Source: Streptomyces caeruleatus
GTDB lineage: Bacteria > Actinomycetota > Actinomycetes > Streptomycetales > Streptomycetaceae
Direction: 5' to 3'
Length of the DNA: 64,000 nt
Assembly: GCF_001514235.1 (NCBI RefSeq)
Contig: NZ_KQ948940.1
Span: 124,001 to 188,000, forward strand
The notes beneath the pieces were generated by a model. The model was given only the letters and a program-made list of their open reading frames with translations. It searched no databases and had not been told where the DNA came from. Position numbers and translations under genes: made by a program. This document shows positions 1 to 7,111 of the stretch, in pieces (position 1 is the first letter of the stretch; each line of letters opens with the position of its first letter).

Positions 1-1
1 C

Positions 2-463
<462 letters not shown>

Positions 464-520
464 TTCTCCGGGTCCCTCCCGGGTCCCTCCCGGGACCTGT
501 CGGGACCTGTCGGGGACTTC

Positions 521-553
521 CGAGCCCGGCGCCTGCCCACGGCGCCGGGCTCG
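521..553. terminator. Strong stem-loop downstream of fba
   Basis: A perfect 13-bp stem, CGAGCCCGGCGCC, pairs with GGCGCCGGGCTCG around a 7-nt loop, 57 bp after the fba stop and 17 bp before the next start. The T-rich tail is short (TTGTATA), as is usual for Streptomyces terminators. It is preceded by short direct repeats of CGGGTCCCTCC and CGGGACCTGT type at about 470-515. Confidence 0.8.
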
Positions 554-569
554 TTGTATACCTGGGGTC

Positions 570-2060
570 ATGCCCGACGTCCGGCTGGCCTCACCGCAGG
601 GCAAATGGATCCTGCTCACCACCGTCCTCGGCTCCAGCATGGCGATGCTGGACTCGACCGTCGTCAACGTCGCCCTCCCGCGTATCGGTGAGGACCTGGA
701 CGCCGACCTCGCGGCGCTCCAGTGGACGGTCAACGCGTACATGCTCACGCTGGCCGGGCTGATCCTGCTCGGCGGTTCGCTGGGGGACCGCTACGGGCGG
801 CGTCGGATCTTCGTGGTGGGCGTGGTGTGGTTCGCCGTGGCCTCACTGCTGTGCGGGATCGCCCCGAACGCCGGGGTCCTCATCGCGGCCAGGGCGCTGC
901 AGGGGGTCGGCGGGGCGCTCCTCACGCCGGGCTCGCTGGCGCTGATCCAGGCGTCCTTCCACCCCGACGACAGGGGGCGGGCCGTCGGCCTGTGGTCGGG
1001 GTTCGGAGGCATCGGCGCCGCGGTGGGCCCGTTCCTGGGCGGCTGGCTGGTGGACGGGCCGGGGTGGCGCTGGGTGTTCCTGCTCAACGTGCCGGTGGCG
1101 CTGGTGTGCGTGCCGATCGCGCTGCGGCACGTTCCGGAGTCGGGGGACGGCCGGGCGCACGCCGCCCGCTTCGACGTACTGGGCGCGGTCCTCGGCGCGC
1201 TGTCCCTCGCCCTGGTGACGTACGCGCTGATCGAGGCCCGGTCGGGCTCGCTGGTCGTGGCCCTCACCGCGGTGGGGGGCGTGGCGGCCGGGGTGGCCTT
1301 CGTGTACGTCGAGCGCCGTCGTCCCGATCCGATGATGCCGCTGGACATCTTCAGATCCCGCCAGTTCACGGCGGTCAACCTCGTCACTCTCTGCGTCTAC
1401 GCGGCCTTCGGCGGCTTCTTCTTCCTCGCCGCCCTCCAGCTCCAGGTCGTCGTCGGCTACTCCGCGCTCGGCGCCGGTACGGCCCTGCTGCCGACGACCG
1501 CCCTGATGCTGCTGTTCTCGGCCCGCTCGGGTGCCCTCGCCGACCGGATCGGGCCCCGGATCCCGCTGACGGCGGGGCCGCTGCTGTGCGCGGCCGGGAT
1601 GCTGCTGATGCTGCGGGTCGGTCCTGACGCCTCGTACCTCCTCGACGTCCTTCCTGCCCTGCTCGTCCTCGGGCTCGGCATGGTCACCCTGGTGGCGCCT
1701 CTGACAGCCACCGTCCTGGCCTCCGTCGACACCGCCCGGGCGGGGCTGGCCAGCGGTGTCAACAACGCGGCGGCGCGGGCCGCGGGGCTGGTCGCGGTGG
1801 CCGCGCTGCCGTTGCTCGCCGGGATGGGGGAGGAGGCGTATCGCTCGCCGGCCGCCTTCGACGACTCGTTCGGGCAGGCGATGGTGTGGTGTGCGGGGAC
1901 CCTCGTGGTCGGTGCCGTGGTCGCCTTCGCGACGGTACGTCCCCTTCCGCCGGACTGCCGCAAGCCGGAATGCCTCCACCACGGGTCGGTCACGGCGCCG
2001 CCGTTGGAGGGGGTGCGGAGCAGGGGCCGGTTGACGGTCGAGGGCGACGCGCCCGCCTGA
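570..2060 (+). CDS. MFS drug exporter, DHA2 (14-TM, EmrB/QacA) family
   Basis: A 496-residue proton-driven efflux transporter of the cytoplasmic membrane. It begins with the family hallmark of motif D1 (LDSTVVNVALPRIG, residues about 27-40), then motif A in the first cytoplasmic loop (GGSLGDRYGRRR, about 68-79) and motif C in TM5 (about 145-165). Length and about fourteen hydrophobic segments fit the DHA2 group, which exports drugs, dyes or self-made metabolites. The substrate cannot be read from sequence. There is no divergent TetR or MarR regulator next to it. The ATG lies 17 bp after the fba terminator stem, so the promoter must overlap that region or the gene relies on readthrough. Confidence 0.9.
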   Translation: MPDVRLASPQGKWILLTTVLGSSMAMLDSTVVNVALPRIGEDLDADLAALQWTVNAYMLTLAGLILLGGSLGDRYGRRRIFVVGVVWFAVASLLCGIAPNAGVLIAARALQGVGGALLTPGSLALIQASFHPDDRGRAVGLWSGFGGIGAAVGPFLGGWLVDGPGWRWVFLLNVPVALVCVPIALRHVPESGDGRAHAARFDVLGAVLGALSLALVTYALIEARSGSLVVALTAVGGVAAGVAFVYVERRRPDPMMPLDIFRSRQFTAVNLVTLCVYAAFGGFFFLAALQLQVVVGYSALGAGTALLPTTALMLLFSARSGALADRIGPRIPLTAGPLLCAAGMLLMLRVGPDASYLLDVLPALLVLGLGMVTLVAPLTATVLASVDTARAGLASGVNNAAARAAGLVAVAALPLLAGMGEEAYRSPAAFDDSFGQAMVWCAGTLVVGAVVAFATVRPLPPDCRKPECLHHGSVTAPPLEGVRSRGRLTVEGDAPA

Positions 2061-2067
2061 CCACTCT

Positions 2068-2317
2068 CCTCGCCCCCGCCGCCCCTACCCGTCCCATCCC
2101 CAGGGGCTCCGCCCCTTCGACCCCGGGTCGTTCTTCGGGTGCGGGCCGGCGGGGGCTGGTCGCGCCCACGCGGCGGAGCCGCAAATCGACACAGCCCCGC
2201 GCCCCTACAGGCCCTTCAGCCCGTCCGGCGTTTGAGGACGAGGACCGGAGGGCCGACAGCGGGGGTCTGGGGGCGGAGCCCCCAGGGATGGGACGGGTAG
2301 GGGCGGCGGGGGCGAGG
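2068..2317 (+). repeat. Modular palindromic intergenic repeat, copy 1, bounded by 33-bp inverted arms
   Basis: Bases 2068-2100 and 2285-2317 are exact inverted copies of each other (33 bp; the right arm contains GGGATGGGACGGGTAGGGG). Inside lie GGGGCTCCGCCCC-type palindromes and a module at 2215-2243 containing CCGTCCGGCGTTTGAGGACG, itself able to fold through CGTCC/GGACG. The same modules recur at 30888-30986 (other strand) and 36056-36208. The element fills the 299-bp space between the MFS gene and the DUF3151 gene, which otherwise shows no gene. Confidence 0.85.
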
Positions 2318-2359
2318 GACTGTGCGCGGGGCCGGGGGCTATGGCCCACACTTGAACCC

Positions 2360-2773
2360 ATGGCCATTCACGAAAACCTCCTCGGGGGCCCGCCCCCGAC
2401 CCACCTCCCCGACGACCCGGAGCCGCGCGAGCTCCTCGCCGGCGGCACGGCCCCCGCGGACGTCGCCGCGAAGTACCCCACCTCCTCCCTGGCCTGGGCC
2501 CAACTGGCCGACGAGGCGTTCGAGCGCGGCAGCGTCGTGGAGTCGTACGCATACGCCCGCACGGGCTACCACCGCGGCCTGGACTCCCTGCGCCGCAGCG
2601 GCTGGAAGGGCCACGGCCCGGTCCCCTGGGAGCACGAGCCGAACCGCGGCTTCCTGCGCGCCCTGCACGCCCTCGCCCGCGCCGCCGGATCCATCGGCGA
2701 GCAAGAGGAGTACGAGCGCTGCACACAGTTCCTGAAGGACTCCTCGCCGACGGCGGCCCAGACCCTGGGCTAG
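2360..2773 (+). CDS. DUF3151 family protein
   Basis: A 137-residue cytoplasmic protein of the actinobacterial DUF3151 family, function unknown. The sequence is alpha-helical and TPR-like in flavour (SLAWAQLADEAFERGSVVES, then YAYARTGYHRGLDSLRRSGW), with conserved Trp and Gly around WKGHGPVPWEHEPNRGFL. The ATG at 2360 is chosen because homologues begin with a short Met-led segment before the LLGGPPPTHLP stretch; the long open frame upstream is only repeat DNA. It stands alone, downstream of repeat copy 1. Confidence 0.8.
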   Translation: MAIHENLLGGPPPTHLPDDPEPRELLAGGTAPADVAAKYPTSSLAWAQLADEAFERGSVVESYAYARTGYHRGLDSLRRSGWKGHGPVPWEHEPNRGFLRALHALARAAGSIGEQEEYERCTQFLKDSSPTAAQTLG

Positions 2774-2928
2774 GCCTGCCGTCACCGGCCCCACGTGAGG
2801 CCCGCCGCGTGACCAGGGCGGGCCTTGCGATGCGGGGGGAGATACCTGAGGATGCCGGGTGGGGACCGGGGCCCCTTTGTCGATAACGGCAGGGCGGACC
2901 GCTACCCGGAGTTACACAGGAGACAGCG

Positions 2929-3756
2929 ATGTCCCACCCTCAGGAGATCGAGACTCCCAATCTCGACTTCGCCGGCACGACGCCGTACGAGGACTACGTC
3001 AAGGCGGACGTGCTCACCCACCTCCAGCACACCCTCTCCGACGACCCCGGAGAGATGGTCTTCCTGGTCACGACCCAGGTGATGGAGCTGTGGTTCACGG
3101 TCATCGTCCACGAATGGGAGACCGCGGCCCGGGCGCTGCGCGAGGACCGGCCGGGCGTGGCGATCGACGCCCTGAAGCGTTCCGTACGGGAACTGGACGC
3201 CCTGAACGCCTCCTGGAAGCCCCTCGGCCAGCTCACACCGGCCCAGTTCAACGCGTACCGCAGCGCCCTCGGCGAGGGCTCCGGCTTCCAGTCCGCGATG
3301 TACCGCCGGATGGAGTTCCTGCTCGCCGAGAAGTCCGCGTCCATGCTGGTCCCGCACCGCGGCGCCCCGCGCGTCCACGCGGAGCTGGAGAAGGCCCTGC
3401 ACGAGCCGAGCCTCTACGACGAGGTGCTGCGCTTCCTCGCCCGGCGCGGCTGCCCGGTCCCGCGGAGCGTGCTGACCCGCGACGTGTCCCAGCGGTACGA
3501 GCCGTCGGACGCGGTGGAGGCCGTGTGGACCGACATCTACTCCGGCGACCAGAACTCCGAACTCACCCGCCTCGGCGAGGCGCTGACCGACGTCGCCGAA
3601 CTGGTCTGGCGCTGGCGCAACGACCACCTCGTCGCCACCCGGCGCGCGATGGGCGCCAAGTCCGGCACGGGCGGCTCGGCCGGGGTGGCCTGGCTGGAGA
3701 AGCGCGCGCGGAAGAACGTCTTCCCGGAGCTGTGGACGGCGAGGTCCCATGTCTGA
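2929..3756 (+). CDS. kynA: Tryptophan 2,3-dioxygenase
   Basis: A heme enzyme that opens the indole ring of L-tryptophan with O2 to give N-formylkynurenine, the first step of the kynurenine pathway. The 275 residues carry the family pattern: TQVMELWFTVIVHE (His61 corresponds to the substrate-contacting His), AQFNAYRSALGEGSGFQSAMYR, the probable axial heme ligand His233 in RNDHLVATRRAMG, and the GTGGS loop after it. An AGGAGA ribosome site sits 7 bp before the ATG. The last 8 bp overlap the kynureninase start, so the two are translationally coupled. Confidence 0.95.
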   Translation: MSHPQEIETPNLDFAGTTPYEDYVKADVLTHLQHTLSDDPGEMVFLVTTQVMELWFTVIVHEWETAARALREDRPGVAIDALKRSVRELDALNASWKPLGQLTPAQFNAYRSALGEGSGFQSAMYRRMEFLLAEKSASMLVPHRGAPRVHAELEKALHEPSLYDEVLRFLARRGCPVPRSVLTRDVSQRYEPSDAVEAVWTDIYSGDQNSELTRLGEALTDVAELVWRWRNDHLVATRRAMGAKSGTGGSAGVAWLEKRARKNVFPELWTARSHV

Positions 3757-5023
3757 GCAGGCTGAACTCGCCATGAAGGCCGAGCTCGCCATGAAGGCTG
3801 AACTCGCCATGAAGGCCGAGCTCGCCATGAAGGCCGAGAAGCTGGACGCGGACGACGAACTCGCGGGCAAGCGAGCCGAGTTCGTGCTCGACGAGGTCGT
3901 CTACCTCGACGGCAATTCGCTGGGCGCCCTCCCGGCGAACGTGCCGGGACGGGTCGAGGACGTCGTGCTGCGGCAGTGGGGCCGGCTGCGGATCCGGTCC
4001 TGGGACGAGAGCGGCTGGTGGACCGCGCCCGAGCGGATCGGCGACCGGATCGCTCCGCTGGTGGGGGCGGCCGCCGGACAGGTCGTCGTCGGTGACTCCA
4101 CAAGTGTCAATGTTTTCAAGGCGGTTGTGGCGGCCATCCGGATGGCCGAATCCGCGGAGCCCGCCGGTTCCGGCCGGGACGAGATCCTCGTCGACGCGAC
4201 CACCTTCCCCACGGACGGGTACATTGCCGAGTCGGCCGCGCGGATGACCGGCCGTACCCTGCGCCCCGTGACACCCGCCGAGGTGCCGGCCGCGCTGAGC
4301 GAGCGTACGGCCGCCGTCCTGCTCAACCACGTCGACTACCGCACCGGCCGGCTGCACGACCTGCCCTCCCTCACGGCCGCCGTGCACGCGGCGGGGGCGT
4401 ACGCCGTCTGGGACCTCTGCCACAGCGCGGGCGCGCTGCCGGTCGGCCTGGACGAGCACGGGGTCGACCTGGCGGTCGGCTGCACGTACAAGTACCTGAA
4501 CGGCGGGCCGGGTTCACCGGCGTACCTGTACGTACGCCGGGACCTCCAGGACCGCTTCGACTCGCCGCTGCCCGGCTGGAACTCCCACGCCGACCCCTTC
4601 GGCATGCGCGGCGACTTCACCCCGGCGGACGGCGCGCCGCGCGGTCGCGTGGGCACGCCGGACATCCTCTCCATGCTGGCCCTGGAGGCCGCCCTGGAGG
4701 TCTGGGACGGCGTGTCGATCGAGGCGGTGCGGGCCAAGTCGCTCGCGCTGACGGACTTCTTCCTGGAGTGCGTCGCGGCGTACGTCCCCGAGGGGCGCGT
4801 GGAGTCGGTGACTCCGGTGGCCCACGGGGAGCGCGGCAGCCAGGTGGCGCTGCGCTGCGAGGGCGCCGGGGACGTGATGAAGGCGCTGGTCGAGCATGGT
4901 GTGGTGGGCGACTTCCGCCGCCCTGACGTGCTGCGTTTCGGGTTCACGCCGCTGTACGTCGGGTTCGCGGACGTGGAGCGGGCGGCGCGCGTGCTGGGGC
5001 AGGTGCTCGCCCGGTCGGCGTAA
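3749..5023 (+). CDS. kynU: Kynureninase
   Basis: A PLP-dependent fold-type I hydrolase that cleaves kynurenine (or 3-hydroxykynurenine) to anthranilate (or 3-hydroxyanthranilate) plus alanine. YLDGNSLGALP near the N-terminus, WDLCHSAGALPV (PLP-binding Asp) and GCTYKYLNGGPGSPAYLYV (Schiff-base Lys248) are diagnostic. The 424-residue length is normal apart from a low-complexity N-terminus with the hexapeptide AELAMK four times (18-bp tandem DNA repeat). Each unit contains an in-frame ATG, so initiation could occur at 3749, 3773, 3791, 3809 or 3827. The start at 3749 overlaps kynA. Confidence 0.95.
   Translation: MSEQAELAMKAELAMKAELAMKAELAMKAEKLDADDELAGKRAEFVLDEVVYLDGNSLGALPANVPGRVEDVVLRQWGRLRIRSWDESGWWTAPERIGDRIAPLVGAAAGQVVVGDSTSVNVFKAVVAAIRMAESAEPAGSGRDEILVDATTFPTDGYIAESAARMTGRTLRPVTPAEVPAALSERTAAVLLNHVDYRTGRLHDLPSLTAAVHAAGAYAVWDLCHSAGALPVGLDEHGVDLAVGCTYKYLNGGPGSPAYLYVRRDLQDRFDSPLPGWNSHADPFGMRGDFTPADGAPRGRVGTPDILSMLALEAALEVWDGVSIEAVRAKSLALTDFFLECVAAYVPEGRVESVTPVAHGERGSQVALRCEGAGDVMKALVEHGVVGDFRRPDVLRFGFTPLYVGFADVERAARVLGQVLARSA
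3761..3832 (+). repeat. 18-bp in-frame tandem repeat, four units, in kynU
   Basis: Units 1 and 3 read GCTGAACTCGCCATGAAG and units 2 and 4 read GCCGAGCTCGCCATGAAG. The alternation implies that a 36-bp dimer was duplicated. It encodes AELAMK x4 at the extreme N-terminus, outside the catalytic fold. Confidence 0.95.
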
Positions 5024-5045
5024 CGCCAGGCCGGCAGGCGCCGCG

Positions 5046-5648
5046 CTAACCGACGTACACCCCCGCCGCGGCAGCCGCATACGCCGCCCGCGCGGCGCGC
5101 TCCGCGGCGGGGGCGTCGGGGACCACCCCGGTCGTCAGCAACTGGTAGTAGAGGGGGGCCGACACCGCCCGTACGACCTCCTCGGCGTCCGTCCCGACGG
5201 GCAACTCGCCGCGCGCGACGCCCTGCCCGACGCAGGGCGCCCACTCCGCCACCCGCACCTCGTAGAACCGGCGGAGCGCGTGCGCCGTACGTTCGTCGCA
5301 GGTCGCCGCGGCGATGACGGCGCGGAACAGGGCGCCCTGACGGGGATCGGCCAACGTCCGTTGCACCAGCGCGGCGTTGGCCCGCAGGTCCCCGAGGACG
5401 GACCCGGTCTCCTCGCGCGGCAGGGACTGTTCGGCCATGTCGGCGAGCAGGTCGGCCACCAGTCCGGTGACCGAGCCCCAGCGCCGGTACACGGTCGTCT
5501 TGCCCACCTCGGCGCGGCGGGCGACGTCGGCGAGGTCGAGGCCGTCGAAACCCTGTTCCACCAGGATGTCCCCGGCCGTCCGCAGCACGGCCGCACGGAC
5601 ACGCGCGGTGCGCCCTCCGGGACGTACGGTGCCGGGTTCGGCGGACAT
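5046..5648 (-). CDS. TetR/AcrR family transcriptional regulator
   Basis: A 200-residue repressor. The N-terminal helix-turn-helix is at about residues 35-65 (GFDGLDLADVARRAEVGKTT then VYRRWGS), and the C-terminal ligand-binding region ends with a PLYYQLLTTG stretch typical of the TetR_C group. It lies convergent to kynU and divergent from the alpha/beta hydrolase gene starting at 5859, so its likely targets are that gene and itself, possibly also kynAU. In the 210-bp divergent gap, GTAACG at 5700 and CGTTTAC at 5718 form a loose inverted pair, and AACCGTTT occurs at 5715 and 5831; either could be the operator. The effector is unknown. Confidence 0.9.
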   Translation of the reverse strand: MSAEPGTVRPGGRTARVRAAVLRTAGDILVEQGFDGLDLADVARRAEVGKTTVYRRWGSVTGLVADLLADMAEQSLPREETGSVLGDLRANAALVQRTLADPRQGALFRAVIAAATCDERTAHALRRFYEVRVAEWAPCVGQGVARGELPVGTDAEEVVRAVSAPLYYQLLTTGVVPDAPAAERAARAAYAAAAAGVYVG

Positions 5649-5858
5649 ATCGGCCTCCTTGGTGCGGGGATCGGCTGCGGTGCGTGCCGCGATGACAGCG
5701 TAACGAAACAGCAGAACCGTTTACCCCTCACCCAGCGTGACATCCGCGTGTCCACGCACGTCACCCGCCTGATACCGTCCCCGCCAACGGCCGAATTCCC
5801 ACCTGGTCCGCCACCCCCGCTTCCGTCCAAAACCGTTTCGTCGCTGAGAGGTTGGAGC

Positions 5859-6935
5859 ATGCCGGACGACGTCGCAGCAGCCCGGGCCGCCGCCGAAGAG
5901 GAGTCCGTCTTCTCGCACCCGCCCGTCGACCCCGACGCCATCGCCACCTACGGTGACCACCCCGACCAGGTGATCGACTTCTACGCCCCGCGCGGCGAGG
6001 CCACTCCCGGCGAACCGGCCCCGCTGGTCGTCGTCCTGCACGGCGGCGCGTGGCGGGCGCCCTACGACCGGCGGCATGTCACGCCGTTCGCGGACTTCCT
6101 CGCGCGGCGGGGGTTCGCGGTGGCCAGCGTGGAGTACCGGCGGGGGGCGGAGGCCGGGGACGGCGAGGGCGGGGGTGCGGGTGGTGCTGGTGGTGCCAGT
6201 CGTGCTGGTGGTGCGGATAGTGCTGGTGGTGCTGGTGGTGCTGGTGGTGCTGGTGGTGCCGGTGGTGCTGGTGGTGCTGGTGGTGCTGGTGGTGCTGGTG
6301 GTGCCAGTGGTGCTGGTGGTGTGCATAGTGCGGGTGGTGTCGGTGGTGCCGGTGGTGCCGGTGGTGGGCCGGTCGCCGGGCGCTGGCCGGACACCTTCGA
6401 CGACATCGCCGCCGCGCTGGACGCGCTGCCGGCGCTCGTACGGGAGACGCTCCCGCAGGCCGACCCGCGCCGCACCGTCCTCACCGGGCACTCCGCCGGC
6501 GGCCACCTGGCCCTCTGGGCCGCGGCCCGCCATGTCCTGCCCGCCGACTCCTCCTGGCGCACCGACCGCCCCGCGCCACTGCGCGGCGTGGTCGCCCTGG
6601 CCCCGATCGCCGACTTCACGGTCGCCGACAAGCTGGACGTGTGCGGGGGTGCCGCGCGGCAACTCCTGGGAGGCGGCGTGGAGTTCGCCGAACGCCGGCC
6701 CTACGCAGACCCCGCGCTCCTGCTCCCGACCGGCATCGCGACGACCCTTGTCCAGGGCCGCACGGACAATGTCGTCCCGCAGGCGGTCGCCGAGTCCTAC
6801 GCGGACGCGGCGGCGAAGGCGGGCGAGGTGGTCGGACTGACGCTGCTGGAGGAGGTCGGCCACTTCCCGCTGATCGATCCGGCGGCGGACGCGTGCGCGG
6901 TGGTGGTGGAGGAGATCGCGCAGTTGGCGTGGTGA
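5859..6935 (+). CDS. Alpha/beta hydrolase (HSL/esterase type); candidate kynurenine formamidase
   Basis: A 358-residue cytosolic alpha/beta hydrolase. LVVVLHGGAWRAPYD (residues about 52-66) is the oxyanion-hole HGG(A/G)W motif. GHSAGGHLALWAA (about 211-223) carries the nucleophilic Ser. GRTDNVVP and EEVGHFPLIDP supply the expected Asp and His of the triad. HGG...GHSAG(G/A)HL proteins of this group include arylformamidases, and the site beside tryptophan dioxygenase and kynureninase makes N-formylkynurenine hydrolysis a reasonable inference; a general esterase remains possible. About 70 residues of nearly pure Gly-Gly-Ala are inserted between VEYRRG and the helix before the nucleophile. The start at 5859 is the first ATG after the regulator gap. 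Confidence 0.85.
   Translation: MPDDVAAARAAAEEESVFSHPPVDPDAIATYGDHPDQVIDFYAPRGEATPGEPAPLVVVLHGGAWRAPYDRRHVTPFADFLARRGFAVASVEYRRGAEAGDGEGGGAGGAGGASRAGGADSAGGAGGAGGAGGAGGAGGAGGAGGAGGASGAGGVHSAGGVGGAGGAGGGPVAGRWPDTFDDIAAALDALPALVRETLPQADPRRTVLTGHSAGGHLALWAAARHVLPADSSWRTDRPAPLRGVVALAPIADFTVADKLDVCGGAARQLLGGGVEFAERRPYADPALLLPTGIATTLVQGRTDNVVPQAVAESYADAAAKAGEVVGLTLLEEVGHFPLIDPAADACAVVVEEIAQLAW
6170..6366 (+). repeat. 9-bp in-frame minisatellite (GGTGGTGCT-type) inside the hydrolase gene
   Basis: About 22 units of a 9-bp repeat, mostly GGTGGTGCT with GCC, GCG, AGT and GTG variants, encode (GGA)n with occasional S, V and D. All unit changes keep the frame. The run sits in a loop of the hydrolase fold. 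Confidence 0.9.
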
Positions 6936-6966
6936 GACGGCGGGTATCGCAGCGCGAGTCCTCCCG

Positions 6967-6984
6967 GAAGGGGCAGGCCCCTTC
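6967..6984. terminator. Short hairpin after the hydrolase gene
   Basis: GAAGGGG (6967-6973) pairs with CCCCTTC (6978-6984) around a CAGG loop, 32 bp after the hydrolase stop and immediately before the shared motif at 6985. It is small and lacks a U-tract, so termination is only likely. Confidence 0.4.
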
Positions 6985-7003
6985 ATACCCGTAATACCTG
7001 AGA
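6985..7003 (+). promoter_or_regulatory. Shared upstream motif, copy A
   Basis: ATACCCGTAATACCTGAGA, 109 bp before the start of the DUF1023 gene. It matches the site at 11780-11798 at 18 of 19 positions. The core GTANTAC is palindromic, as expected for a dimeric NarL-type response regulator, and each copy stands in front of an operon that encodes such a regulator. Confidence 0.5.
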
Positions 7004-7111
7004 GCTACGTCGCAGGTGAGCTCCCTGGCGTGACGCGGGTGACCCAGGCCGATCCGTAACTTCCCATCCAGACAAGCCCGATGGCCGGGCGGACTGGAAG
7101 GGAAGTCGACC

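Noticed and set aside
843..1982. Long antisense open frames over the MFS gene and similar long antisense frames elsewhere
   Set aside because: High GC leaves antisense frames open; these products are Arg/Pro/Gly-rich, without domains, and opposite well-supported genes.
2068..2317. Possible insertion sequence between inverted arms
   Set aside because: The interior of about 184 bp has no transposase frame and no flanking target duplication was seen; it is kept only as a repeat.
4896..5858. In-frame upstream extension of the alpha/beta hydrolase to base 4896
   Set aside because: The extension runs antisense through the TetR gene and into kynU; the hydrolase fold begins after the ATG at 5859.
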